Source of the DNA: Nevskiaceae bacterium
GTDB taxonomy: Bacteria; Pseudomonadota; Gammaproteobacteria; Nevskiales; Nevskiaceae
Assembly: GCA_004297005.1 (NCBI GenBank)
Contig: SCVA01000011.1
Span: forward strand, 1 to 64,000
Reading direction: 5' to 3'
Length of the DNA: 64,000 bases
The notes beneath the pieces are model-generated. The model worked only from the letters and a program-made list of their open reading frames with translations. It was not told the origin of the DNA and did not search any database. Position numbers and translations under genes: made by a program. This document shows positions 1-7,618 of this stretch, piece by piece (the first letter of the stretch is position 1; each line of letters begins with the position of its first letter).

Positions 1-583
1 CGCGACGGTCGAGGCGGTGGCGCGCGAGATCTACATCCCGCTCACCGTCGGTGGCGGCGTGCGCAGCTGCGCCGACGTCAAGTGCCTGCTCGCCGCCGGT
101 GCCGACAAGGTCAGCATCAATACCGCGGCGGTGCAGAACCCCGACTTCGTGCGCGAGGCGGGCGACCGCTACGGCGTGCAATGCATCGTCGTCGCCATCG
201 ACGCCAAGCGGGTGAGCAAGAAGAAGGAGCCGCTGCGCTGGGAGGTGTTCACCCACGGCGGCCGCAAGGCCACCGGCCTCGATGCAGTGGACTGGGCGGC
301 GAAGATGGTGCAGTACGGCGCTGGCGAGCTGCTGGTGACCAGCATGGACCGCGACGGCACCAAGGAAGGCTATGACGTCGAGCTGCTCGCGGCGATCAAC
401 CGCCGGGTCAATGTGCCCGTGATCGCTTCCGGTGGCGTCGGCAGCCTGGAGCATCTCTACCAGGGGCTGGCCGAAGGCCATGCCGATGCGGCGCTGGCCG
501 CCAGCATCTTTCACCACGGTACCTACACCGTTGGCGACGCCAAGAGCTATCTGGCGCAGCGCGGGGTGCGCGTGCGCATGTGA
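1..583 (+). CDS. hisF: Imidazole glycerol phosphate synthase cyclase subunit HisF (5' end outside window)
   Basis: HisF is the cyclase half of IGP synthase. It uses ammonia from HisH to turn PRFAR into imidazole glycerol phosphate and AICAR in histidine biosynthesis. About 193 C-terminal residues of a usual ~255 are present, with the first complete codon at base 2. Visible signatures are [19 protein letters not shown] (the second catalytic Asp of the family) and [12 protein letters not shown] followed by VIASGGVGS, the phosphate-binding beta-strands of the (beta/alpha)8 barrel. The first catalytic Asp lies left of the window. A strong terminator follows, so hisE downstream probably has its own promoter. 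Confidence 0.97.
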   Translation, partial: ATVEAVAREIYIPLTVGGGVRSCADVKCLLAAGADKVSINTAAVQNPDFVREAGDRYGVQCIVVAIDAKRVSKKKEPLRWEVFTHGGRKATGLDAVDWAAKMVQYGAGELLVTSMDRDGTKEGYDVELLAAINRRVNVPVIASGGVGSLEHLYQGLAEGHADAALAASIFHHGTYTVGDAKSYLAQRGVRVRM

Positions 584-590
584 GCGCCTG

Positions 591-635
591 CCGGCCACAA
601 AAAAAGCCCGCGCTTGCGGGTTTTTTTGTGGCCGG
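591..635. terminator. Bidirectional rho-independent terminator after hisF
   Basis: Long inverted repeat directly after the hisF stop. The arms are CCGGCCACAAAAAAA plus CCCGC and the matching GCGGG plus TTTTTTTGTGGCCGG around a GCTT loop, with one bulged G. A-tract and T-tract on the two sides allow termination in both directions. Confidence 0.85.
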
Positions 636-834
636 ATGCGCGGGGCATCGGGCCGAAGCCTGGTGTCGCCATAGACCGCGCTGGAATCCGGATACACCTC
701 GTAGTGGATATGGGTGGCGCTGCCGGTGGTGGTGGGTATTCCGGCGCTGGCGCGCCGCGCAGACCGGTCTTTGCCCAGGCTTTGCCAGGCGGCTGCGGCG
801 TCGCGCTGACGCACTGTTGCAGCATTCGCTGGGC

Positions 835-840
835 TAAACT
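835..840 (+). promoter_or_regulatory. Possible -10 box of hisE (near-leaderless transcript)
   Basis: TAAACT lies only 6 bases before the hisE ATG. A transcript starting 6-7 bases downstream would have little or no 5' leader. No good -35 hexamer at 16-18 bp is visible (TTGCAG at 817-822 is too close). Weak candidate. Confidence 0.3.
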
Positions 841-846
841 TGCGCG

Positions 847-1176
847 ATGTCCGTACCCGCCAGCCAGATTCTCGAAGCCCTGGATGCGCAACTGCTCGCC
901 CGCAAGGGAGCCGACGCCGCCAGTTCCTATACCGCCAGCCTCTACGCCAAGGGCGTGGACGGCATCGCCAAGAAGCTGGGCGAGGAAGCGGCCGAGACCA
1001 TCATCGCCGCCAAGAACCCCGACGACGCGGCGCTGGTCTACGAGGTGGCGGATCTCTGGTTCCACACCCTGGTGCTGCTCGCGCACCGGGGCCTTTCCTC
1101 CCAGGCGGTGCTGGCCGAGCTGGCGCGCCGCATGGGTACTTCCGGTCACGCGGAAAAAGCCGCGCGCTCGAAGTAG
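847..1176 (+). CDS. hisE: Phosphoribosyl-ATP pyrophosphatase HisE
   Basis: HisE hydrolyses phosphoribosyl-ATP to phosphoribosyl-AMP and PPi, the second step of histidine biosynthesis. The 109-residue length fits a stand-alone all-alpha MazG-like enzyme. The metal-binding signature KKLGEEAAETIIAAK is present at residues ~38-52, followed by the helix with EVADLWFHTLVLL (~63-75). Its place after hisF and immediately before tatABC is a common proteobacterial arrangement. There is no fused HisI domain. A short C-terminal basic tail ends 22 bases before tatA. Confidence 0.95.
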   Translation: MSVPASQILEALDAQLLARKGADAASSYTASLYAKGVDGIAKKLGEEAAETIIAAKNPDDAALVYEVADLWFHTLVLLAHRGLSSQAVLAELARRMGTSGHAEKAARSK

Positions 1177-1198
1177 GTCACTTTTTTAGGAGATACAC

Positions 1199-1420
1199 AT
1201 GGGTTCCTTCTCTCTTTGGCACTGGCTGATCGTGCTGGTGGTGGTGGTGCTGGTGTTCGGCACCAAGAAGCTGCGCGGTGCCGGCGGCGACCTCGGTTCG
1301 GCGGTGAAGAACTTCAAGGACGCGATGCGCGAAGGCGAGACCGAGGCGGCCAAGAAGCCGGAGGCGGTTGCCAGTCAGTCGCAGACCGTGCAGAGCGAAA
1401 CCAAGAAAGACCAGGTCTAG
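1199..1420 (+). CDS. tatA: Twin-arginine translocase subunit TatA
   Basis: TatA oligomerises to form the size-adapting pore of the Tat pathway for folded proteins. The 73-residue protein has a short N-terminal transmembrane helix ([12 protein letters not shown], residues ~10-21), the typical hinge FGTKKLRG, an amphipathic helix with the [12 protein letters not shown] pattern and a charged tail. A clear Shine-Dalgarno sequence TAGGAG sits 6-7 bases before the ATG. It is followed by tatB and tatC. At least two exported enzymes in this window (25.2-26.7 kb and 32.9-34.3 kb) have twin-arginine leaders. Confidence 0.96.
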   Translation: MGSFSLWHWLIVLVVVVLVFGTKKLRGAGGDLGSAVKNFKDAMREGETEAAKKPEAVASQSQTVQSETKKDQV

Positions 1421-1450
1421 CGGCCCTGCCTCGCGGCCGGCTCTAAGCCC

Positions 1451-1753
1451 ATGTTCGATATCGGTTTCGGCGAGCTGTTCCTGTGCTTCGTGATCGCCCT
1501 GATCGTGCTCGGGCCGGAGCGCCTGCCCAAGGTTGCGCGCAGCGTCGGCCGCTGGACCGGCCAGGCCAAGAGCTATATGCGCAATCTGTCCGCCGAGCTG
1601 GAGCGCGAAACCCAGGCGGCGGACCTAAAGAAAAAGCTCGATGAGGCCAACCGCCTGGCCCGCGAGCAGTTCTCCATGCTGGAGTCGCAGGTGAAGTCCA
1701 CCGCCAACGAGGTCAAGGACGCCGCCACGCCGCCCGGCGACGGCAAGAACTAG
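1451..1753 (+). CDS. tatB: Sec-independent translocase subunit TatB
   Basis: TatB forms the substrate-receptor complex with TatC. The 100-residue protein begins MFDIGFGELF, with the conserved polar Glu at residue 8 in the membrane helix and the LGPERLP hinge (~20-26). A long amphipathic and charged helical region follows, rich in Lys, Glu and Gln. It lies 30 bases after tatA and 3 bases before the tatC ATG, so the three are surely co-transcribed. Confidence 0.95.
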   Translation: MFDIGFGELFLCFVIALIVLGPERLPKVARSVGRWTGQAKSYMRNLSAELERETQAADLKKKLDEANRLAREQFSMLESQVKSTANEVKDAATPPGDGKN

Positions 1754-1756
1754 TCG

Positions 1757-2518
1757 ATGCCGATCATCGACCCCAACGCGTCCGGCGCCGAACAGCCCCT
1801 GCTCCAGCATCTGCTGGAACTGCGCACCCGTTTCCTGCGCGCCATGATCGGCGTGCTGGTGCTGCTGCTGCCGATGATTTTCTTCGCGCGCGAGATCTAC
1901 GCTTTTTTCGCCGCGCCGCTGATGAAGCTGCTGCCGCCCGGCGCGAGCATGATCGCCACCGAGGTGGCCTCGCCCTTCCTGATCCCGTTCAAGCTGGTGG
2001 CGCTGCTGTCCATCGTGCTGGCGATGCCCTGGATTCTCTACCAGGTCTGGGGCTTCGTCGCGCCCGGCCTCTACCGGCACGAGCGCAAGCTGATCGCGCC
2101 GCTGCTGGCCTCTTCCACCTTGCTGTTCTACGCCGGAATCGCCTTCGCCTATTACGTGACCCTGCCGGCGGTGTTCCACTTCATGATCGGCGTCGCGCCC
2201 GAGGGCGTGCAGGTGGCGACCGACATCGGCAAGTACCTGGACTTCATCCTCACCATCTTCATCGCCTTCGGAGTCGCCTTCGAGACCCCGGTGGCGGTAG
2301 TGCTGCTGGTCTGGACCGGCTTCGTCAGCGTCGCCCAGCTCAAGGAGGCGCGCGGCTATGTGCTGGTCGGCATCTTCGTGGCGGCGGCAATCATCACCCC
2401 GCCGGATGTCGCCAGCCAGATCCTGGTGGCGCTGCCCTCCTACCTGTTGTTCGAGCTGGGCATCCTCTGGGCCGGCTGGATCGGCAAGCAGCGCGCCCGC
2501 GACCCGGATCCGGCTTAA
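1757..2518 (+). CDS. tatC: Sec-independent translocase subunit TatC
   Basis: TatC is the six-helix membrane receptor that binds the RR motif of Tat signal peptides. The 253-residue length matches the family. Visible marks are the N-terminal LLQHLLELRTRFLRAM segment, the first periplasmic loop ending in ASPFLIPFKL, YQVWGFVAPGLYRHER (the conserved cytoplasmic loop) and FAYYVTLPAVFHF. A final helix pair is followed by a short Arg/Asp tail. Last gene of the tatABC run; a two-component system starts 37 bases later. Confidence 0.97.
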   Translation: MPIIDPNASGAEQPLLQHLLELRTRFLRAMIGVLVLLLPMIFFAREIYAFFAAPLMKLLPPGASMIATEVASPFLIPFKLVALLSIVLAMPWILYQVWGFVAPGLYRHERKLIAPLLASSTLLFYAGIAFAYYVTLPAVFHFMIGVAPEGVQVATDIGKYLDFILTIFIAFGVAFETPVAVVLLVWTGFVSVAQLKEARGYVLVGIFVAAAIITPPDVASQILVALPSYLLFELGILWAGWIGKQRARDPDPA

Positions 2519-2555
2519 CGGACCTTTGACCTCCGGCTGACGTAGCATTCGTGCC

Positions 2556-3233
2556 ATGCGCATACTCGTCATCGAAGATCATCCCGACCTCGCCGCCAAC
2601 GTCGGCGATCACCTGACGGCCCAGGGCCATGCGGTGGACTTTGCGGCCGACGGCCCCACGGGGCTGCTCCGGGCTCAGGAAGGCGGCGCCGACGTCATCG
2701 TGCTCGACCGCCTGCTGCCGGGCCTGGATGGAGCCGGCCTCTGCCGCCGCCTGCGCAGTCAGGGCGTCAACACGCCGGTGCTGATGCTCACCGCGCTCGA
2801 CGCCGTCGCCGACCGTGTCGATGGCCTCGCCGCCGGTGCGGACGACTACCTGGTCAAGCCGTTCGCGCTGTCCGAGCTGGCAGCCCGCCTGGCGGCGCTG
2901 CACCGACGCGCCAGCGGCACGGTCGCCGAACAGGTGCTGCGGGTGGCGGACCTGGAGTGCGACCCGGGCACCGCCGAAGTGCGCCGCGCCGGCAAGGCGA
3001 TCACCCTCACCCGCGCCGAGCGCCGCCTGCTGGAGGTGCTGCTGCGCCGCTCGCCGCGCCTGGTCACCCGCGCCGAGCTGGAGCGCGCCCTGTGGGGCGA
3101 CGACGCGCCTGACGGCGATGTCCTGCGCGCGCACCTGCACAACCTGCGCGCGGCGGTGGACAAGCCGTTCGCCACCAAGTTGATCCATACCGTGCACGGC
3201 GAAGGTTATCGCCTGGCGGTACTCGACGCCTGA
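2556..3233 (+). CDS. OmpR/PhoB-family response regulator
   Basis: DNA-binding response regulator of 225 residues. The receiver domain (1-115) has the acidic pair E7/D8, phosphoacceptor D51 in VLDRLLPGLDG, T79 and K101 in LVKPF. The C-terminal winged helix (~125-222) contains LTRAERRLLEVLL, the recognition-helix region RAHLHNLRAAVDKP and HTVHGEGYRL. The sensor kinase starts immediately downstream. The stimulus cannot be read from the sequence; the pair resembles the QseB/PmrA/TctD class, and specific naming would be a guess. Confidence 0.93.
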   Translation: MRILVIEDHPDLAANVGDHLTAQGHAVDFAADGPTGLLRAQEGGADVIVLDRLLPGLDGAGLCRRLRSQGVNTPVLMLTALDAVADRVDGLAAGADDYLVKPFALSELAARLAALHRRASGTVAEQVLRVADLECDPGTAEVRRAGKAITLTRAERRLLEVLLRRSPRLVTRAELERALWGDDAPDGDVLRAHLHNLRAAVDKPFATKLIHTVHGEGYRLAVLDA

Positions 3234-3256
3234 AGCCCTTGGTCCTGGCCGCGACG

Positions 3257-4522
3257 ATGGCATCGGCGGCGACAGACAAGGGTACCGGCGGCCACCGCCT
3301 GCGTCGCCGTCTGGCCTCCACGTTGGTGAGCCTGTCGTTGCTCAGTGCGCTGCTGCTCGGGCTCGGCTTTCTGGTGGTGGAACGCTATATCGAACACGCC
3401 ACCCTCAGCGATCTGCTGGAGCGGGAGTTGCGCAGCTTCGTGGGCGCCGGCACGGTACCGGAGCCGAACGAAGTGCTGGGCGAAGCCCTGCGCTACTACC
3501 GGCCGGCGCTGGGTGGGGCGCCGCCGCCGACAGTGGTCTGGGCGCTGGCGCCGGGCCTGCACGCCGACGTCGTCTACGAAGAGCGCCCGCACTACGTGCT
3601 GGTGCGACGTCTCGCCCCCGGCGACACGGCCTACCTCAGCTATAGCGACCGCGCGCTGAGCGCCCGCGAGCAATTGCTCTGGCTGACCCTGCTGGCCGGC
3701 ATGCTCCTAACCGCCTTGCTCGGCTGGTGGCTGTCTGGTCGCCTGGCCCAGCAGACCCTGGCGCCGCTCGACGGCCTGGTCGCCGATCTGCGTGGTCTCG
3801 ACCCCGAGCAGCGCGGCGCGCGGCTGCCGGCGGCTGCGCACGACAGCGAACTGGCGGTGATTACCGAGGCGCTCAACAGCCATATGGCGCGGGTGGATGA
3901 ACTGGTCGAGCGTGAACGTGCCTTTGCCGCCAGCGCCAGCCACGAACTGCGCACGCCGCTGGCGGTGATCCTGGGCGCGGCCGAAATTCTCGACGCCGGC
4001 CAGCCGCCGCCACCGCCGCCGGTGGCGCGCATCCTGCGCTCGGCACGCAGCGCCCTGCAGGATCTCGATGCCCTGCTCTGGCTGTCGCGCACGGACGCCG
4101 TGCCGGTCGCGGAGGCCTTGCCCCTGCACGAGCGCCTGCCGGCCTTGTGCGCCGCCCAGCTCGACATCAGTGCGGTGGACTGGCAGTTACAGCCTTGCAC
4201 GGTGGTGGCGCCGGCCGGCGCGGTGACGGTGATCGTCAGCAACCTGCTGCGCAACTCGCTACGCGCGGTGGCCCAGGCGGGGCGCCAGCAGCCGGGTGCG
4301 GTGCGGGTGCGACTGGACTCTCTAGGCCTGGTGGTCGATGACGACGGCCCCGGCATTCCGCCCGAGGAACTGCCGCAGGTGTTCGCGCCACGCAGCCGCG
4401 GTCGCGATGGCGGCACCGGCATGGGCCTCTACATCGCCGCCACGCTGGCGCAGCGGCTGCGCTGGCGGCTGAGCCTGGAGAATCGCCCCGAGGGCGGCGC
4501 GCGGGCGCGGCTGTCGTTCTGA
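3257..4522 (+). CDS. Membrane sensor histidine kinase
   Basis: Partner of the preceding response regulator. From the ATG chosen here it is 421 residues. A TTG 18 bases upstream (3239) is also in frame and neither has a clear ribosome-binding site. It has TM1 at ~23-43, a short periplasmic sensor region (~44-140), TM2 at ~140-160 and a HAMP-like linker. HisKA contains ASHELRTPLAV with the phosphorylated His at ~229. The ATPase domain has NLLRNSLRAV (N box), DDDGPGIPPEE (G1) and GTGMGLYIA (G2). The small periplasmic domain has no recognisable ligand fold. Confidence 0.92.
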   Translation: MASAATDKGTGGHRLRRRLASTLVSLSLLSALLLGLGFLVVERYIEHATLSDLLERELRSFVGAGTVPEPNEVLGEALRYYRPALGGAPPPTVVWALAPGLHADVVYEERPHYVLVRRLAPGDTAYLSYSDRALSAREQLLWLTLLAGMLLTALLGWWLSGRLAQQTLAPLDGLVADLRGLDPEQRGARLPAAAHDSELAVITEALNSHMARVDELVERERAFAASASHELRTPLAVILGAAEILDAGQPPPPPPVARILRSARSALQDLDALLWLSRTDAVPVAEALPLHERLPALCAAQLDISAVDWQLQPCTVVAPAGAVTVIVSNLLRNSLRAVAQAGRQQPGAVRVRLDSLGLVVDDDGPGIPPEELPQVFAPRSRGRDGGTGMGLYIAATLAQRLRWRLSLENRPEGGARARLSF

Positions 4523-4567
4523 CGGGGCGCGCTGCGCGGGAACTGGCGCCGGCAGTCTGACCGCGCC

Positions 4568-4595
4568 TTGCACGTGCCCGACCGGCGGCTAGACT
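4568..4595 (+). promoter_or_regulatory. Candidate sigma-70 promoter for the DUF1579 gene
   Basis: TTGCAC (4568-4573), 16 bp spacer, TAGACT (4590-4595), placed 27 bases before the ATG at 4622. Each hexamer matches the consensus at 4 of 6 bases. Confidence 0.4.
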
Positions 4596-4621
4596 GAGCT
4601 CCGGTGCCACCGGAGATTCCG

Positions 4622-5080
4622 ATGAAACTGAGCAGCCTGCATCCCCAGTTGCTGGGCGACTGGTCCGGCGAGAAGAGCCTGTGGTTCGATCCCAAGGCGT
4701 CGCCGCATGCGACCTGCTCCTGCACGCTCCAGGTCGCCACCGAGGCAATGGGCAAGTTCCTGACGCTGCGCTACCAGTGGAGCTTCGAAGCTCAGCCGCA
4801 GTCGGGCCTGCTGCTGGTCGGCAACGACAACGCCCAGGACACGGTCAGCGCCGCCTGGGTCGATTCCTTCCACAGCAGTGGTTCGGTGATGCACTGTCGG
4901 GGCGAGGCCCGCGTCAACGGCTTTCTGGTGCTGGGCAGCTATGCCGCGCCGCCGGGACCGGACTGGGGTTGGGATCTCGCGCTTCAGTACCTGCCCGCCG
5001 GCGGCCTGGAGCTGCTGATGCACAACATCCCGCCGGGTGGCAGCCCGGAACTGGCGGTGCGCATCCTCTGGGAGCGCTGA
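4622..5080 (+). CDS. DUF1579-like lipocalin/THAP4-type protein of unknown function
   Basis: About 152 residues from the ATG at 4622, which has GGAG 7 bases upstream. An in-frame GTG at 4604 lacks such a site. The protein begins with LHPQLLGDWSGEKSLWFDP and alternates short beta-strands (e.g. GKFLTLRYQWSFE, SGLLLVGND, VSAAWVDSFHSSGSVMHCRG), as in the beta-barrel proteins grouped as DUF1579. There is no signal peptide. It converges on the WYL regulator, with 10 bases between stops. Function unknown. Confidence 0.75.
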   Translation: MKLSSLHPQLLGDWSGEKSLWFDPKASPHATCSCTLQVATEAMGKFLTLRYQWSFEAQPQSGLLLVGNDNAQDTVSAAWVDSFHSSGSVMHCRGEARVNGFLVLGSYAAPPGPDWGWDLALQYLPAGGLELLMHNIPPGGSPELAVRILWER

Positions 5081-5090
5081 AGCGCTGGGT

Positions 5091-6047
5091 TCAGGTGCCG
5101 GCGTACTGCTGCAGACGCTGGCCCAGCCGCGCCAGGGCGGTGCCCAGCGCTGCCGGTCGCAGCACGCTGAACTCGAACGGCAGGCGCGCCAGTTGCCGCG
5201 CGTACCAGTCGAGATCCTCGGTCTGGCTGCGCAGCCGCACACGGTCTTCGCCTTCCGCCTCCAGTAGGCCGAAGGCGTAGAACAGCTCGCGCTGGGCGCT
5301 GGCGAGGTCGGTGTGCAGACACACCTCGACCACATGCTCGCGCGGCAGGCTGGCGATGGAATCGCGCAGGTAGGCAAGCACGTCGAACGATTCCGGCCGG
5401 CCGAAATAGCTGTCGATGGCGCGCACCGAGCGCACCCGGTCGAGACGGAATGAGCGCAACGCGCGGCGCAGATGGCAGTGGCCGGCGACGTACCAGTGAC
5501 CGGACTGGTAGAGCAGGCCGTAGGGATCGAAGTCGCGCGCGCTGTCGGCCTGCTGAGGTGTGCGGTAGGCCAGGTGCACGCGTTGGCGGCGCTGGGCGGC
5601 GGCGCTCAGCGTAACCAGGACCTGATTGTTGATCGCGACGACGGCCGGCCGGTTCAAGTCGACGGTGATCGTTTCGTCCATGGCGGCAACCCGCTTTCTC
5701 AGCGCCTCCGGCATCACCCGCTCCAGCTTGGCCTGCGCGCTGGCGGCGGCCGGAGCGGCTTCCGCCAGGCCCAGGCCGCGCGCGGCGACCAGGCCCACTG
5801 ACAGCGCCAGCGCTTCGTCGTCGCTGAACATCAGCGGCGGCAGCTTGTAGCCCGGCACCAGCCGGTAGCCGCCGTCGCGGCCCTGCTCGGCGATCAGCGG
5901 GATGCCCAGCTCCTCCAGCTTGGCGATGTAGCGGCGCACCGTGCGCCGGTCCACGCCCAGGCGCTCGGCAAGCTCGGCGCCGCTCAGGCGGCCGCGCGCC
6001 TGCAGCAGTTCCAGGGCGCTGAGCACTCGCAGCGTGGGTCTCGACAT
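5091..6047 (-). CDS. YafY-type transcriptional regulator (HTH_11 + WYL domain)
   Basis: Regulator of 318 residues. The N-terminal winged HTH (LSGAELAERLGVDRRTVRRY, ~20-39, then GRDGGYRL) is followed by a WYL domain (~140-235) that includes YGLLYQSGHWYVAGHC and SFRLDRV. A WCX-like C-terminal domain completes it. WYL domains sense small ligands or nucleic acid. The start at 6047 gives the standard MSRPTLRVL... N-terminus; longer in-frame extensions look non-coding. It is divergent from a small gene at 6174, with an inverted repeat (6069-6087) between them that could be its operator. Confidence 0.88.
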   Translation of the reverse strand: MSRPTLRVLSALELLQARGRLSGAELAERLGVDRRTVRRYIAKLEELGIPLIAEQGRDGGYRLVPGYKLPPLMFSDDEALALSVGLVAARGLGLAEAAPAAASAQAKLERVMPEALRKRVAAMDETITVDLNRPAVVAINNQVLVTLSAAAQRRQRVHLAYRTPQQADSARDFDPYGLLYQSGHWYVAGHCHLRRALRSFRLDRVRSVRAIDSYFGRPESFDVLAYLRDSIASLPREHVVEVCLHTDLASAQRELFYAFGLLEAEGEDRVRLRSQTEDLDWYARQLARLPFEFSVLRPAALGTALARLGQRLQQYAGT

Positions 6048-6068
6048 GGGCGACAGCCTATCTCGAAT

Positions 6069-6087
6069 TAGGGCCGTTTTCGCCCTA
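6069..6087. promoter_or_regulatory. Inverted repeat, candidate operator of the WYL regulator
   Basis: TAGGGC - 7 bases (CGTTTTC) - GCCCTA in the 126-bp gap between the divergent regulator and small gene, 22 bases upstream of the regulator start. The region is AT-richer than its surroundings. Binding is inferred. Confidence 0.35.
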
Positions 6088-6173
6088 GTTAGGACGCAAG
6101 CTCGGCGCCGTGCCCACCAGACAGGAGTCGCCCCATGGTCCGTGTACCGCCCTGTCATTCGAAGGAGTTGATG

Positions 6174-6347
6174 ATGAACGAGTTATTTCTGGCCATGGCG
6201 GAAGAACGCCGTCTGAAAGCGCAACGCGAAGCGCAGTCCCGCGACGGGCACCGGAGCCCAGGCCAGCAGAACACGCTGTCGCCGGACTGGGGGCAGCGCC
6301 TGTTCCAGGTGCTGGGCCATCGGCCGAAGCAAGCGAATCCTCACTGA
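6174..6347 (+). CDS. Small 57-residue protein, unknown
   Basis: Begins MNELFLAMAEERR with GAAGGAG 6 bases upstream of the chosen ATG (another ATG lies 3 bases earlier, too close to that site). The sequence is a short amphipathic N-terminal helix, a Gln/Arg/Ser-rich middle, then LSPDWGQRLFQVLGH near the C-terminus. No family recognised. A good Shine-Dalgarno and its position divergent from a WYL regulator argue that it is real; its size leaves doubt. Confidence 0.5.
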   Translation: MNELFLAMAEERRLKAQREAQSRDGHRSPGQQNTLSPDWGQRLFQVLGHRPKQANPH

Positions 6348-6376
6348 GGTCAGCGCCGACGTCGCTGTCGCGCCGG

Positions 6377-7600
6377 CTAGCCCCGCATCTGCTCGCTCAA
6401 CCGGGTAGGCACACGGTGCGCCGCCAGTGCCCACAGCAGCAGGGCGCAGCCGGCGCCGGAGAGCAGGGTGGCGAGCGCGAACAGCGCCCCGTAGCCGAGC
6501 GCATCGCCAAGCAGGCCGCCGGCCCAGCCGGCCAGGCCGGTGGCGATGACGATGGCGCAGGCTTGCAGCGTGTAGTCGCTGCCGGCGTGGAGCGGATCGC
6601 TGGCGTCCATCATCAGGGTGAACAGCGCCACCGTTGCCATGCCGCCGAGCACATGCTCCAGGGTCACCGCGGTCTTCAGCAGCCACTCGCCGCCGGGGCC
6701 GAGGGCGTGCAGGGCGTAGAGCGCCACCGCCGCGGTCTGCGCCAGACCGCAGTAGAGCAGCGCGCGACGACGGCCCAGGCGGTCGGCGGCCAGGCCGCCG
6801 AGCAGCGCGCCGAGCAGGCCGCCGCCGGAGCCGGCGATGCCAGCCCAGAGGCCGATCGCGGTCTTGCTCCAGCCGGCATCGACCAGATAGGGCTTCACCA
6901 TCGCCGAGGCCATGCTGTCGCCAAACTTGTAGGCCACCAGCCAGAACAGCAGCGCCGCCATGCCCGGCAGCCGTAGCCGTGCCCAGATCGCCGGCAGCGG
7001 ATTGGCGCCGGGCGCGCGCCGCTCCAGCGGCGGCAGCAGGCGCTGCTCGGGGAAGCGCAGCACCGGCCACAGGCTCAAGCCCAGGAAGGCCGCCATCGCC
7101 AGAAAGGCCGCCGCCCAGCCGAGCTGGTCGAGCACGATCATCAGCGCACCGCCGCCCAGCACCATGCCCAGCCGGTAGCCGCCGACCTGCACGGCATTGC
7201 CCAGGCCGCGCTCGCCCGGTCGCAGCAGATGCACCGCCAGGGCGTCGCTGGGCACGTCCTGGGTGGCGGCGAACAGCGCGCAGAGCACGATGGCGATCTT
7301 CAGCCAGAACAGCTTCTGCTCCGCGCTGCCGTCCACCGCCGCCAGCGCCACCGCGGTGAGGATGGTCGCCAGCTGCAGGGGGATGATCCAGTGCTTGCGC
7401 AGGCCGTGGGCGTCCACCCAGGGCGCCCACAGCCACTTCAGCGCCCAGGGCAGGAACAGCAGGCCGGAGAGGCCGATGCGCGACAGCGAGACGCCGTCCT
7501 CGCGCAGCAGCACCGGCAGCGCCTGGGTGAAGAAGCCGAAGGGCAGGCCCTGGCTGAAGTAGAGGGCGAGCAGCAGGGTCCACTTCTGGGGTGGGCTCAT
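6377..7600 (-). CDS. MFS transporter of the AmpG/PAT family
   Basis: 407-residue polytopic protein with about 12 hydrophobic helices. The start LYFSQGLPFGFFTQALPVLL followed by GLSGLLFLPWALKWLWAPWVD, ATQDVPSDALAV and RLGRRRALL matches the AmpG-like acetyl-CoA/muropeptide transporter (PAT) subgroup of the MFS. AmpG proper imports GlcNAc-anhydromuropeptides for cell-wall recycling. This protein is shorter than many AmpGs (~490), so its substrate is uncertain. It follows ppk2 by 18 bases and is probably the last gene of a leftward run. Confidence 0.82.
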   Translation of the reverse strand: MSPPQKWTLLLALYFSQGLPFGFFTQALPVLLREDGVSLSRIGLSGLLFLPWALKWLWAPWVDAHGLRKHWIIPLQLATILTAVALAAVDGSAEQKLFWLKIAIVLCALFAATQDVPSDALAVHLLRPGERGLGNAVQVGGYRLGMVLGGGALMIVLDQLGWAAAFLAMAAFLGLSLWPVLRFPEQRLLPPLERRAPGANPLPAIWARLRLPGMAALLFWLVAYKFGDSMASAMVKPYLVDAGWSKTAIGLWAGIAGSGGGLLGALLGGLAADRLGRRRALLYCGLAQTAAVALYALHALGPGGEWLLKTAVTLEHVLGGMATVALFTLMMDASDPLHAGSDYTLQACAIVIATGLAGWAGGLLGDALGYGALFALATLLSGAGCALLLWALAAHRVPTRLSEQMRG

Positions 7601-7618
7601 CGGGCGCGAGGGCGGGGT

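Noticed and set aside
6135-6173. Longer start for the 57-residue protein
   Set aside because: No RBS before 6135, whereas GAAGGAG sits at the right distance from 6174.
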